A stretch of DNA of 14,114 nt. Origin: Methylocystaceae bacterium UBA5192. Its GTDB lineage: Bacteria; Pseudomonadota; Alphaproteobacteria; Rhizobiales; Beijerinckiaceae. Each line of letters starts with the position of its first letter. Within the stretch, counting starts at the first letter, position 1. The notes below the pieces were generated by a model. The model saw only the letters and a program-made list of their open reading frames with translations. It did no database searches and had not been told where the DNA came from. Positions 1-6,348 of the stretch are shown here, piece by piece. Location of the stretch: assembly GCA_002412985.1 (NCBI GenBank), contig DHWC01000105.1:4165-18278 (forward strand). Reading direction: 5' to 3'. A program made the translations under genes and the position numbers.

Positions 1-11
1 GAGGTGCTGTA

Positions 12-329
12 ATGGCCGCCAAAATCAAGAAGGGCGATAAGGTCGTCGTTCTCGCAGGCCGAGACAAGGGCCGCACAGGCGAAGTATTGCGCGTGATCCC
101 TGACGAAGGTCGGGCGTTGGTTGATGGCGTTAATATCGTGAAGCGCCATCAGCGTCAGACGAAGGATCGCGAAGCTGGCATCGTGAATAAAGCGGCGCCA
201 ATTGATCTATCAAATATTGCGCTTGCGGATCCAAAAGACGGTAAGGCGACGCGCGTTGGTTTCAAGATACTCGACGACGGTCGTAAGGTCCGCGTCGCAA
301 AGCGTTCTGGAGAATTGATCGATGGCTGA
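12..329 (+). CDS. rplX: Large ribosomal subunit protein uL24 (L24)
   Basis: uL24 binds 23S rRNA early and nucleates assembly of the 50S subunit. The 105-residue product has the usual bacterial length. Its N-terminal KOW-type segment (K-I-K-K-G-D-K-V-V-V-L-A-G-R-D-K-G, about residues 4-20) and the central N-I-V-K-R-H motif (about 41-46) are characteristic. The ATG at 12 is preceded by GAGGTG at 1-6, a good Shine-Dalgarno. It is the first gene visible in the spc segment; rplN would be expected just outside the left edge. The 3' end overlaps rplE by 8 bases (ATGGCTGA), which suggests translational coupling. Nothing looks damaged. Confidence 0.97.
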   Translation: MAAKIKKGDKVVVLAGRDKGRTGEVLRVIPDEGRALVDGVNIVKRHQRQTKDREAGIVNKAAPIDLSNIALADPKDGKATRVGFKILDDGRKVRVAKRSGELIDG

Positions 330-993
330 GGAAAAGACGCCAAAGGCCGCTAAGGCCTCTGCAAAGGCGCCCAAGGCCGCAGCTGACGCCGCCGCCGTTA
401 AGGAGCCAAAAGCGCCAAAAGCCAAAGCGGCTAAAGCCGATACGGGCGCTTATGCGCCCCGTATGAAAAAGCTTTATGACGACGTCGTGCGCGAGCAGAT
501 GACGAAGCAATTCGGCTATAAGAACGCGCTAGAAGTTCCAACGATTGATAAAATCGTTTTGAACATGGGCGTTGGTGAAGCGGTTAACGATACAAAGAAA
601 GTTACTTCAGCAGCCAATGATCTGGCGTTGATTGCGGGTCAAAAGCCAGTGGTCACGCGCGCGCGCAAGGCGATTTCAACCTTTAAAGTGCGCGAAAATA
701 TGCCAATTGGCGCTAAGGTTACGCTGCGTAAAACGCGCATGTATGAGTTTCTTGATCGATTGATCACGATTGCCCTACCGCGCGTTCGCGATTTTCGCGG
801 ACTCAATCCAAAGTCCTTTGATGGTCGCGGCAATTATGCGCTGGGCATCAAAGAGCACATTGTATTTCCTGAAATCGATTACGACAAAGCAGAGTCGATT
901 TTGGGTATGGATATCATCGTTTGCACGACCGCAAAAACTGATGATGAAGCGCGCGCCTTGTTGAAGGCGTTTAATTTCCCGTTCCGGCAGTGA
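322..993 (+). CDS. rplE: Large ribosomal subunit protein uL5 (L5) with Ala/Lys-rich N-terminal extension
   Basis: uL5 sits in the central protuberance of the 50S subunit and contacts 5S rRNA. The conserved body starts near residue 44 (Y-A-P-R-M-K-K-L-Y) and runs to the C-terminal F-N-F-P-F-R-Q, with V-L-N-M-G-V-G-E-A, G-Q-K-P-V-V-T-R-A and R-D-F-R-G-L-N-P clearly present. The product is 223 residues, whereas L5 is usually about 180-187. The excess is a low-complexity N-terminal stretch (about residues 1-43) made almost wholly of Ala, Lys, Pro, Asp and Glu. The start at 322 is supported by GGAGA at 309-313, eight bases upstream, and by overlap with the rplX stop. A start at Met48 (463) lacks a Shine-Dalgarno and would remove family residues. 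The extension therefore seems genuinely translated. Confidence 0.96.
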   Translation: MAEEKTPKAAKASAKAPKAAADAAAVKEPKAPKAKAAKADTGAYAPRMKKLYDDVVREQMTKQFGYKNALEVPTIDKIVLNMGVGEAVNDTKKVTSAANDLALIAGQKPVVTRARKAISTFKVRENMPIGAKVTLRKTRMYEFLDRLITIALPRVRDFRGLNPKSFDGRGNYALGIKEHIVFPEIDYDKAESILGMDIIVCTTAKTDDEARALLKAFNFPFRQ

Positions 994-1037
994 GGGGTTA
1001 GCTCCTCAAACGCGGATACCGAAAGGCTGATAGACTA

Positions 1038-1343
1038 ATGGCGAAGAAAAGCGCGATCGAGAATAACAAGCGCAAAGTTAAACTCGTTAAAGCATATGCA
1101 GGCCGCCGTGCGCGGTTGAAAGCAATCGCAAATGACAAGTCTTTGTCGATTGAAGAGCAGTTTGAGGCGCGTTTGAAGCTCGCGCAGCTGCCGCGTAACT
1201 CTGCACAAATTCGCGTTCGCAATCGGTGCGAAATCTCCGGTCGTCCACGCGCATTTTATCGCAAGTTAAAGATGTCGCGTATTGCGTTGCGCGAACTCGG
1301 GTCGCGGGGCCTTGTGCCCGGTCTCGTAAAGTCGAGCTGGTAA
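1038..1343 (+). CDS. rpsN: Small ribosomal subunit protein uS14 (S14), zinc-free form
   Basis: uS14 belongs to the head of the 30S subunit near the decoding region. The 101-residue length and the tail N-R-C-E-I-S-G-R-P-R-A-F-Y-R-K-L-K-M-S-R-I-A-L-R match the long S14 type. The paired Cys-X-X-Cys zinc ligands of the short form are absent: only one Cys is present, in N-R-C-E. It is thus the C-minus paralogue, which needs no zinc. AAAGG at 1022-1026 precedes the ATG by 11 bases. The 44-base gap from rplE shows no other signal. The Shine-Dalgarno of rpsH overlaps its stop codon. Confidence 0.97.
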   Translation: MAKKSAIENNKRKVKLVKAYAGRRARLKAIANDKSLSIEEQFEARLKLAQLPRNSAQIRVRNRCEISGRPRAFYRKLKMSRIALRELGSRGLVPGLVKSSW

Positions 1344-1355
1344 GGAGAAGCAACC

Positions 1356-1754
1356 ATGGCGATCAATGATCCGTTGGGAGATCTCCTAACTCGTATCCGC
1401 AACGCGCAAATGCGTCGCAAAGACAAAGTTTCCACGCCAGGCTCCAAGCTGCGGGCGCATGTCCTCGATGTGTTGAAAGAGGAAGGCTATATCCGTGGCT
1501 ATACAACCACAGATTTTGGCAATGGCCGCACTGAGTTTGAGGTTGAGCTGAAGTATTACGAAGGCGAGCCGGTCATTAAGCAGATTGAGCGTGTGTCTCG
1601 TCCGGGACGACGCGTTTATGCTGCTGTGAACGCAGTGCCGCGCGTCGCGAATGGTCTTGGCGTCACGATCGTTTCTACGCCTAAGGGCGTGATGGCGGAT
1701 CATGCAGCGCGTGAAAACAATGTCGGCGGCGAGGTGTTGTGCAAGGTCTTCTGA
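1356..1754 (+). CDS. rpsH: Small ribosomal subunit protein uS8 (S8)
   Basis: uS8 binds the central domain of 16S rRNA. In E. coli it also represses the spc operon by binding mRNA near the start of the L5 gene. The 132-residue product opens with I-N-D-P-L-G-D-L-L-T-R-I-R-N-A, and its C-terminal S-T-P-K-G-V-M-A-D-H-A-A-R and G-G-E-V-L-C are the RNA-binding signature. AAGGAG at 1342-1347 overlaps the rpsN stop, so the two are likely coupled. Because the rplE start here lies in an Ala/Lys-codon repeat, an E. coli-like S8 target at that place is doubtful; this is inference. Confidence 0.97.
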   Translation: MAINDPLGDLLTRIRNAQMRRKDKVSTPGSKLRAHVLDVLKEEGYIRGYTTTDFGNGRTEFEVELKYYEGEPVIKQIERVSRPGRRVYAAVNAVPRVANGLGVTIVSTPKGVMADHAARENNVGGEVLCKVF

Positions 1755-1785
1755 TCTTGCGCCTCAGCAAACAGGAATTTTAGCA

Positions 1786-2319
1786 ATGTCTCGTATCGGC
1801 AAAAAACCTGTGGTCGTTCCTTCTGGCGTCACCGCCAAAGTCGACGGCCAACTCGTCCAAGTAAAGGGCGCCAAGGGTCAGCTCGAATTTATTGCGCCCG
1901 ACGACGTCACGGTTGCGTTGCAGGACAATCAAATCAAGGTTGATCCGCGCGACAACAGCAAGCGGGCGCGGGCAATGTGGGGAACGGCGCGTGCGCGCGT
2001 CAATAATCTCGTTGTCGGCGTTACGGCGGGTTTTGAGAAAAAGCTCGAAATCACCGGCGTTGGTTATCGCGCAGCGGTTCAAGGTAAAACTTTGCAGCTG
2101 GCTTTGGGCTATTCGCATGACGTGAATTTCCCAATTCCTGCAGGCATCACGATCGTGACGCCGAAGCCTACTGAAATCACCATCAGTGGCATCGACAAGC
2201 GTCAAGTTGGTCAGGTGGCGGCAGAAATTCGCGCATTGCGCGGACCAGAGCCATATAAGGGCAAGGGCGTGAAATACGCCAATGAATTCATCTTCCGTAA
2301 GGAAGGCAAGAAGAAGTAA
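1786..2319 (+). CDS. rplF: Large ribosomal subunit protein uL6 (L6)
   Basis: uL6 lies at the base of the stalk of the 50S subunit near the factor-binding site. I chose the ATG at 1786, giving 177 residues starting M-S-R-I-G-K-K-P-V-V-V-P, the usual bacterial L6 N terminus. The frame is open back to 1702, but that would add 28 unrelated residues and overlap rpsH. The second L6 repeat (G-V-G-Y-R-A and later I-S-G-I-D-K-R-Q-V-G-Q) and the C-terminal R-G-P-E-P-Y-K-G-K-G-V-K-Y signature are intact. The Shine-Dalgarno is weak (AGGAA near 1773-1777), in a 31-base gap from rpsH. Confidence 0.96.
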   Translation: MSRIGKKPVVVPSGVTAKVDGQLVQVKGAKGQLEFIAPDDVTVALQDNQIKVDPRDNSKRARAMWGTARARVNNLVVGVTAGFEKKLEITGVGYRAAVQGKTLQLALGYSHDVNFPIPAGITIVTPKPTEITISGIDKRQVGQVAAEIRALRGPEPYKGKGVKYANEFIFRKEGKKK

Positions 2320-2330
2320 GGACCGGCGTC

Positions 2331-2693
2331 ATGGCCAAGGATGTAAAAGTCGAATTGCGCCGCAAGGCTCGTGTTCGTCGCACGCTCCGCGAGCGCGCTT
2401 ATGGGCGTCCGCGCCTATCGGTCTTCCGCTCGTCGAAGCAAATTTATGCGCAAATTATTGATGACGAAAAAGGTGTAACAATAGTTTCAGCTTCTTCGAT
2501 CGAGAAAGATAATCGCAAAGATTTGAAGACGGGCGCAAATGTTGATGCAGCGAAAGTCGTTGGTAAGCTGCTTGCCGAACGGGCAAAAGCCAAAGGGGTC
2601 AAAGAGGTCGTCTTTGATCGCGGCGCCTACATGTATCATGGGCGCGTAAAGGCTTTGGCCGAAGGCGCGCGTGAAGGCGGTCTGCAATTCTAA
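2331..2693 (+). CDS. rplR: Large ribosomal subunit protein uL18 (L18)
   Basis: uL18 binds 5S rRNA with L5 and helps load it into the central protuberance. The 120-residue length is typical. Recognisable segments are R-P-R-L-S-V-F-R-S-S-K-Q-I-Y-A-Q-I-I-D-D (about 28-47) and the C-terminal F-D-R-G-A-Y-M-Y-H-G-R-V-K-A-L-A-E-G-A-R. AAGGA at 2318-2322 overlaps the rplF stop and sits eight bases ahead of the ATG. The gene is followed by a perfect 8-bp hairpin before rpsE. Confidence 0.97.
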   Translation: MAKDVKVELRRKARVRRTLRERAYGRPRLSVFRSSKQIYAQIIDDEKGVTIVSASSIEKDNRKDLKTGANVDAAKVVGKLLAERAKAKGVKEVVFDRGAYMYHGRVKALAEGAREGGLQF

Positions 2694-2700
2694 TCTCATT

Positions 2701-2723
2701 TTGTCAGATAAAAAGTCTGACAA
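2701..2723 (+). other. Perfect inverted repeat (RNA hairpin) between rplR and rpsE
   Basis: TTGTCAGA (2701-2708) and TCTGACAA (2716-2723) form an 8-bp stem around a 7-base A-rich loop. No T-tract follows, so it is not a standard intrinsic terminator. It stands in an 81-base gap, the longest in the rplX-rplO run, which otherwise has gaps of 0-44 bases. A role in mRNA processing or differential stability is possible but unproven. Confidence 0.6.
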
Positions 2724-2774
2724 TTTATCGAAGCGAGCGGCGCCAGAGGCGTCGCGTAAGTGACGGAAAAGAAA

Positions 2775-3341
2775 ATGGCGCGTGAAGGTGAAGGCGGTCG
2801 CGGTCGCGACAGAGAAGAGCGCGATAGCGAATTTGTGGATCGTTTGGTTCACATCAATCGCGTCGCGAAAGTTGTGAAGGGCGGACGTCGGTTTGGTTTT
2901 GCCGCACTCGTTGTTGTCGGCGATCAAAAAGGCCGCGTTGGCTTTGGTCACGGTAAGGCGCGTGAAGTGCCTGAAGCTATTCGAAAAGCGACAGAGGCTG
3001 CAAAGCGGGGATTGATCCGCGTGCCCCTGCGCGAAGGACGCACATTGCATCATGACGTTTTTGGCCGTCATGGCGCGGGTCGCGTAGTGTTACGCGCCGC
3101 GCCGGCAGGCACGGGTATCATCGCAGGCGGCCCAATGCGCGCCGTCTTCGAAACCCTGGGCATGCATGACGTTGTCGCTAAGAGCCAAGGTTCGTCAAAT
3201 CCCTACAACATGATCCGCGCTACGTTTAATGCGCTGACGCGTGAGGATTCTCCACGTTCGGTTGCGGCGCGCCGCACCTTAAAAGTATCGGTGTTGCAGT
3301 CTCGTCGCCAGGGCGTCGACGCTGACGCCGTTGACGCGTGA
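2775..3341 (+). CDS. rpsE: Small ribosomal subunit protein uS5 (S5)
   Basis: uS5 sits at the neck of the 30S subunit and affects decoding accuracy. The RNA-binding N-terminal domain (F-V-D-R-L-V-H-I-N-R-V-A-K-V-V-K-G-G-R-R-F) and the loop G-D-Q-K-G-R-V-G-F-G-H-G-K-A-R-E-V-P are unmistakable. The C-terminal half carries H-D-V-F-G-R-H-G-A-G and N-P-Y-N-M. I start at ATG 2775 (M-A-R-E-G-E-G, 188 residues), as in related proteins, with GGA at 2764-2766 as a weak ribosome site. A GTG at 2760 in the same frame would add five residues and has no Shine-Dalgarno. The C-terminal tail after residue 160 is divergent from what I recall in relatives, which is usual for S5. Confidence 0.95.
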   Translation: MAREGEGGRGRDREERDSEFVDRLVHINRVAKVVKGGRRFGFAALVVVGDQKGRVGFGHGKAREVPEAIRKATEAAKRGLIRVPLREGRTLHHDVFGRHGAGRVVLRAAPAGTGIIAGGPMRAVFETLGMHDVVAKSQGSSNPYNMIRATFNALTREDSPRSVAARRTLKVSVLQSRRQGVDADAVDA

Positions 3342-3355
3342 GGGGAGGCTCAGCC

Positions 3356-3547
3356 ATGGCAAAGGGCAAACACATCACCGTTGAGCAGGTTGGCAGTCCA
3401 ATTGGACGGCCAGAACGTCAGCGTCAAACGCTTGTCGGCCTCGGCTTGACGCGTATTGGACGTCGTCGCCAATTGGAAGACACGCCAGCAATACGCGGGA
3501 TGATCGCCAAAGTGGCGCATCTCGTTAAAATCGTCGACGAGAAGTGA
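3356..3547 (+). CDS. rpmD: Large ribosomal subunit protein uL30 (L30)
   Basis: uL30 is a small 50S protein bound to 23S rRNA domain II. The 63-residue product has the family pattern: I-T-V-E-Q-V-G-S-P-I-G-R at the N terminus, then Q-T-L-V-G-L-G-L-T-R-I-G-R-R-R-Q-L-E-D-T-P-A-I-R-G-M-I and a V-x-H-L-V ending. I chose the ATG at 3356 because GGGGAGG at 3342-3348 lies just upstream. The frame is open from a GTG at 3338, which would overlap rpsE and add six residues of no family likeness. rplO follows after a ten-base gap. Confidence 0.95.
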   Translation: MAKGKHITVEQVGSPIGRPERQRQTLVGLGLTRIGRRRQLEDTPAIRGMIAKVAHLVKIVDEK

Positions 3548-3557
3548 GGGCGGGTCA

Positions 3558-4040
3558 ATGAAACTCAACGAACTCTCGGACAATCCAGGCTCCATTAAAG
3601 AGCGCATCCGCGTAGGCCGAGGCATTGGCTCTGGCAAGGGTAAAACAGGCGGCCGCGGCGTAAAGGGTCAAAAGGCGCGCACAGGCGTTGCGATCAAGGG
3701 CTTTGAAGGCGGTCAAATGCCGCTGCATCGTCGCTTGCCAAAGCGCGGTTTCCATAATCCTTTCACCATTCACTACAATGAAGTGAATGTTGGACGGATT
3801 CAGCAAGCCGTTGACGCTGGTAAGCTCGATGCGAAATCGCCCGTCACCTTGGATGCGTTAATTGCCGCAGGCTTGGTTTCTAAACCGCGCGATGGCGTGA
3901 AAATCCTTGGTCAAGGCGAGATTAAAGCGAAGCTGACGTTTGAAGTAGCGGCTGCCTCAAAAAGCGCAGTCGCGGCTATTCAAAAAGCAGGCGGCTCCAT
4001 CAAACTGCTGGTTGCGGAGACATCCGCGGCGTCGGCGTGA
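3558..4040 (+). CDS. rplO: Large ribosomal subunit protein uL15 (L15)
   Basis: uL15 is a late-assembling 50S protein with a long Gly/Arg-rich N-terminal extension threading through rRNA. That region is plain here: R-V-G-R-G-I-G-S-G-K-G-K-T-G-G-R-G-V-K-G (about residues 19-38), followed by G-F-E-G-G-Q-M-P-L-H-R-R-L-P-K-R-G-F. The C-terminal globular half (about 75-160) ends in an Ala/Ser-rich tail. Length 160 fits. The Shine-Dalgarno overlaps the rpmD stop (GAGGG, about 3547-3551). This is the last gene of the compact run: a 151-base structured gap separates it from secY. Confidence 0.96.
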   Translation: MKLNELSDNPGSIKERIRVGRGIGSGKGKTGGRGVKGQKARTGVAIKGFEGGQMPLHRRLPKRGFHNPFTIHYNEVNVGRIQQAVDAGKLDAKSPVTLDALIAAGLVSKPRDGVKILGQGEIKAKLTFEVAAASKSAVAAIQKAGGSIKLLVAETSAASA

Positions 4041-4052
4041 GTAAAAACATTT

Positions 4053-4082
4053 ATGCGATCGCTCTCGAAAGAGCGGTCGCAT
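4053..4082 (+). other. Strong 13-bp hairpin in the rplO-secY gap
   Basis: The arms 4053-4065 and 4070-4082 pair over 13 base pairs with one G-T wobble, around a four-base loop (CGAA). It begins 12 bases after the rplO stop. No T-run follows directly (ATCGCCATAATTAACATTTTT), so it is not a textbook terminator. It may protect the upstream mRNA from 3' exonucleases or partly attenuate reading into secY. A second, weaker stem (CGGCT/AGCCG) lies near 4110-4127. Confidence 0.7.
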
Positions 4083-4191
4083 CGCCATAATTAACATTTT
4101 TGGATCATGTCGGCTGAATCAAAGCCGCGTGGTCCAGTGACCGTAAACTAAAATGTCGCAATAAAGCGGCGCATATCAGGGGAGCTCTTCA

Positions 4192-5526
4192 ATGGCATCG
4201 GCAGCCGAGCAACTCGCGGCCAACGTCAATCTCTCCGCCTTTGGCAAGTCTGACGAACTCAAGAAGCGTATCTGGTTCACCCTGGGCGCCTTGATCGTCT
4301 ATCGCCTTGGAACCTACGTGCCATTGCCTGGTATTGATCCGGACGCTTTCGCCAAAAGTTTCTTTGGCCAGTCTAAGGGAATGCTTGAGCTCTTTAACAT
4401 GTTTGCAGGCGGCGCAGTGCAGCGTCGCGCTATATTTGCGCTTAACATCATGCCGTATATTTCGGCTTCAATTATCATTCAGTTGCTCACATCAGTCTTT
4501 CCTTCTCTCGAGTCTATTAAGAAAGAGGGTGAGCAGGGACGCAAGGTTCTCAACCAATATACACGCTATCTCACAGTGGTTTTGGCGACTTTCCAAGCCT
4601 ATGCAATGGCGATTGGCTTAGAGGGTCAGGCAGGCGTCGTTACAGAGCCGGGTCTCTTCTTTCGAATTACAACTGTGGTAACTCTCGTTGGCGGCACAAT
4701 GTTTTTGATGTGGCTGGGCGAGCAAATTACCTCGCGCGGCATAGGCAATGGATCCTCGCTGATCATTTTCGCCGGCATTGTCGCTGCTTTCCCCTCAGCC
4801 ATTGTCTCAACTTTAGAGTTAGGACGGCAAGGGGCTATTTCGACAGGATTGATTCTCAGCGTCATCACGATGTCTTTCTTTGTCATCGCTTTCATTGTGT
4901 TTATGGAGCGGGCGCAGCGGCGATTGCTGATCACCTATCCAAAGCGGCAGCATGGCAATCGTGTATATGAGGGACAAACATCCTTTCTGCCGCTTAAATT
5001 AAATACAGCAGGCGTGATCCCGCCAATTTTTGCTTCCTCCTTATTGTTGTTGCCAACAACGGTTGCAAATTTTTATCAGTCGACGGGTTCAGATAGTATT
5101 TTTGCGACGATCTCTGCTTATTTTGGACATGGGCGTCCGCTTTACATGCTCGCTTATGTTGGCTTGATCGTATTTTTCGCTTTCTTCTACACGGCAATTG
5201 TTTTCAATCCGACGGAAACAGCGGATAATCTAAAAAAGCATGGCGGCTTTATTCCAGGCATTCGTCCCGGTGAACGCACAGCGTCATACATAGATAGCGT
5301 GTTGATGCATGTGACTGTGCTTGGCGCGCTTTATCTTGCGATTATTTGCCTCCTTCCTGAAGGCCTAATCGCTTACGCAAATCTTCCTTTCTATTTTGGC
5401 GGAACATCCTTACTCATCGTGGTGAGCGTGACCATGGACACGGTTGCGCAAATCCATGGTCATATGCAGGCCCAACAATATGAAGGCTTGATCCGCAAGA
5501 CCAAGCTGAAGGGACGCCGGAAATGA
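4192..5526 (+). CDS. secY: Preprotein translocase channel subunit SecY
   Basis: SecY is the inner-membrane pore of the Sec translocon, working with SecE, SecG and SecA or the ribosome. The 444-residue length and ten hydrophobic segments fit. TM1 lies at about residues 26-45 and is followed by Y-V-P-L-P-G-I-D. The region around 60-78 corresponds to the plug. The signature I-M-P-Y-I-S-A-S-I-I-I-Q-L-L is at 86-99. Later markers are M-W-L-G-E-Q-I-T, G-N-G-S-S-L-I-I-F-A-G-I and F-N-P-T-E-T-A-D-N-L-K-K-H-G-G. The basic C terminus ends R-K-T-K-L-K-G-R-R-K. GGGGAG at 4179-4184 precedes the ATG. The stop overlaps the adk start, so adk is probably translated by coupling. Confidence 0.98.
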   Translation: MASAAEQLAANVNLSAFGKSDELKKRIWFTLGALIVYRLGTYVPLPGIDPDAFAKSFFGQSKGMLELFNMFAGGAVQRRAIFALNIMPYISASIIIQLLTSVFPSLESIKKEGEQGRKVLNQYTRYLTVVLATFQAYAMAIGLEGQAGVVTEPGLFFRITTVVTLVGGTMFLMWLGEQITSRGIGNGSSLIIFAGIVAAFPSAIVSTLELGRQGAISTGLILSVITMSFFVIAFIVFMERAQRRLLITYPKRQHGNRVYEGQTSFLPLKLNTAGVIPPIFASSLLLLPTTVANFYQSTGSDSIFATISAYFGHGRPLYMLAYVGLIVFFAFFYTAIVFNPTETADNLKKHGGFIPGIRPGERTASYIDSVLMHVTVLGALYLAIICLLPEGLIAYANLPFYFGGTSLLIVVSVTMDTVAQIHGHMQAQQYEGLIRKTKLKGRRK

Positions 5527-6104
5527 GGCTTGTTCTGCTCGGTCCGCCGGGCGCGGGCAAGGGCACTCAAGCAGCGCGTCTGGTCCAAAAATTCAACATA
5601 CCGCAACTTTCGACGGGAGATATGCTTCGCGCCGCCGTTGCGGCGGGGACGCCGATCGGACGTCAGGCCAAAGCTATCATGGAGTCGGGCGCGCTTGTGC
5701 CTGATGAAGTTGTAATTGGCATCATTGACCAGCGCATCGATGCAGCTGATTGCGCGAATGGCTTTATTCTTGATGGCTTCCCGCGAACGGTCCCGCAAGC
5801 TGAGGCGCTGAGAGCCTTGCTGGCGCGAAAAGGCCAAGAGCTGAACGCAGTCGTCGAGTTGATGGTGGATGAAAGCGTGCTTGTTGATCGCATGCGCCAA
5901 CGGGTGGCGGAGGCGATTGCCGCCGGCGCTGAAGTTCGCGCGGACGACAATCCAGAAAGTTTTAAAGCGCGATTGGAAACATACCGTCGACAAACGGCGC
6001 CTGTGTCTCAGCATTATTTAGAGGCGGGCGAGTTAAAGCGCGTCGATGGCATGGCTGGCATCGACGCCGTAACAAATGCGATTAATCAGGCGATTGCGCC
6101 CTAG
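5523..6104 (+). CDS. adk: Adenylate kinase, short form
   Basis: Adenylate kinase catalyses ATP + AMP = 2 ADP in the cytosol. The P-loop G-P-P-G-A-G-K-G-T is at residues 7-15, the AMP-binding S-T-G-D at 30-33 and D-G-F-P-R-T at 84-89. The lid region near R-A-D-D-N-P-E-S-F has no Cys zinc site and is short. The 193-residue product is therefore the short-lid type rather than the roughly 214-residue E. coli type. Its ATG overlaps the secY stop as ATGA. Linkage of adk to secY is common in bacteria and places it at the end of the spc transcript. Confidence 0.97.
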   Translation: MRLVLLGPPGAGKGTQAARLVQKFNIPQLSTGDMLRAAVAAGTPIGRQAKAIMESGALVPDEVVIGIIDQRIDAADCANGFILDGFPRTVPQAEALRALLARKGQELNAVVELMVDESVLVDRMRQRVAEAIAAGAEVRADDNPESFKARLETYRRQTAPVSQHYLEAGELKRVDGMAGIDAVTNAINQAIAP

Positions 6105-6123
6105 AAGCGCTCTTTTTTAGGGC
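6098..6123 (+). terminator. Possible weak terminator after adk
   Basis: GCCCTA (6098-6103, including the adk stop) pairs with TAGGGC (6118-6123). Three weaker pairs (G-T, A-T, A-T) extend the stem inward around a loop holding CGCTC and part of a T-run. The T-rich stretch beyond it (about 6131-6137) is only moderately placed. It may end the secY-adk transcript incompletely. Confidence 0.35.
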
Positions 6124-6160
6124 ATTTGGCGATTTTTCACCACCATCCCCCGCTTTCCGC

Positions 6161-6189
6161 TTGACTCTCCACTGGGCGCTATTTAATGC
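6161..6189 (+). promoter_or_regulatory. Candidate sigma-70-type promoter for rpsM-rplQ
   Basis: TTGACT at 6161-6166 (preceded by C, giving the CTTGAC favoured in alphaproteobacteria) is followed after 17 bases by TAATGC at 6184-6189. A start point near 6196 would leave a leader of about 150 bases before rpsM. The -10 match is only fair. Position after adk and before a new gene group supports it. Confidence 0.45.
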
Positions 6190-6210
6190 CTCTCTATCGA
6201 CGCATGTTTC

Positions 6211-6241
6211 GAGGAGCTCTCATCCGCGAGCTTCTTTTTTT
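6211..6241 (+). terminator. Intrinsic terminator/attenuator in the rpsM leader
   Basis: GGAGCTC (6213-6219) pairs with GAGCTTC (6228-6234) with one G-T wobble around an eight-base loop, and seven T residues follow at 6235-6241. A-T and G-T pairs extend the base. It lies downstream of the candidate promoter at 6161-6189 and about 110 bases before rpsM, the arrangement expected of an attenuator. If that promoter is not real, it is simply a second terminator of secY-adk. Confidence 0.6.
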
Positions 6242-6308
6242 GCGTCTTGGAAACCCAAAATTCCTGATTTGCCCGCAAGGGCCGGCCTCCACCGGACGCG
6301 GGTTACTC

Positions 6309-6331
6309 TGGCGCTGCTTCGCGTAGCGCCA
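6309..6331 (+). promoter_or_regulatory. Hairpin just upstream of the rpsM ribosome site
   Basis: TGGCGCT (6309-6315) and AGCGCCA (6325-6331) form a perfect 7-bp stem with a nine-base loop, ending seven bases before the rpsM Shine-Dalgarno GGAGAA (6338-6343). A further small stem GCCC-GCAA-GGGC, with a GNRA-type loop, lies near 6271-6282. The rpsM leader is thus structured up to its ribosome site, which would suit translational or attenuation control. Confidence 0.45.
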
Positions 6332-6348
6332 TCATATGGAGAAGTGAA

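Noticed and set aside
2487..3071. 194-codon minus-strand open frame
   Set aside because: It lies opposite rplR and rpsE, both certain genes, and is an antisense frame held open by their codon bias.
4083..4191. Separate promoter for secY
   Set aside because: Only poor -35/-10 pairs are visible (for example TTAACA with CTGAAT), so I do not call one.
5460..6014. 184-codon minus-strand open frame
   Set aside because: It is antisense to the end of secY and most of adk, with His/Arg-rich composition typical of shadow frames.
6204..6326. Possible 40-codon leader peptide spanning the rpsM-leader terminator
   Set aside because: It starts at ATG 6204 and is rich in Leu and Arg, but has no Shine-Dalgarno, and no run of a single amino acid typical of peptide-based attenuation. 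Worth remembering only if the attenuator is confirmed.
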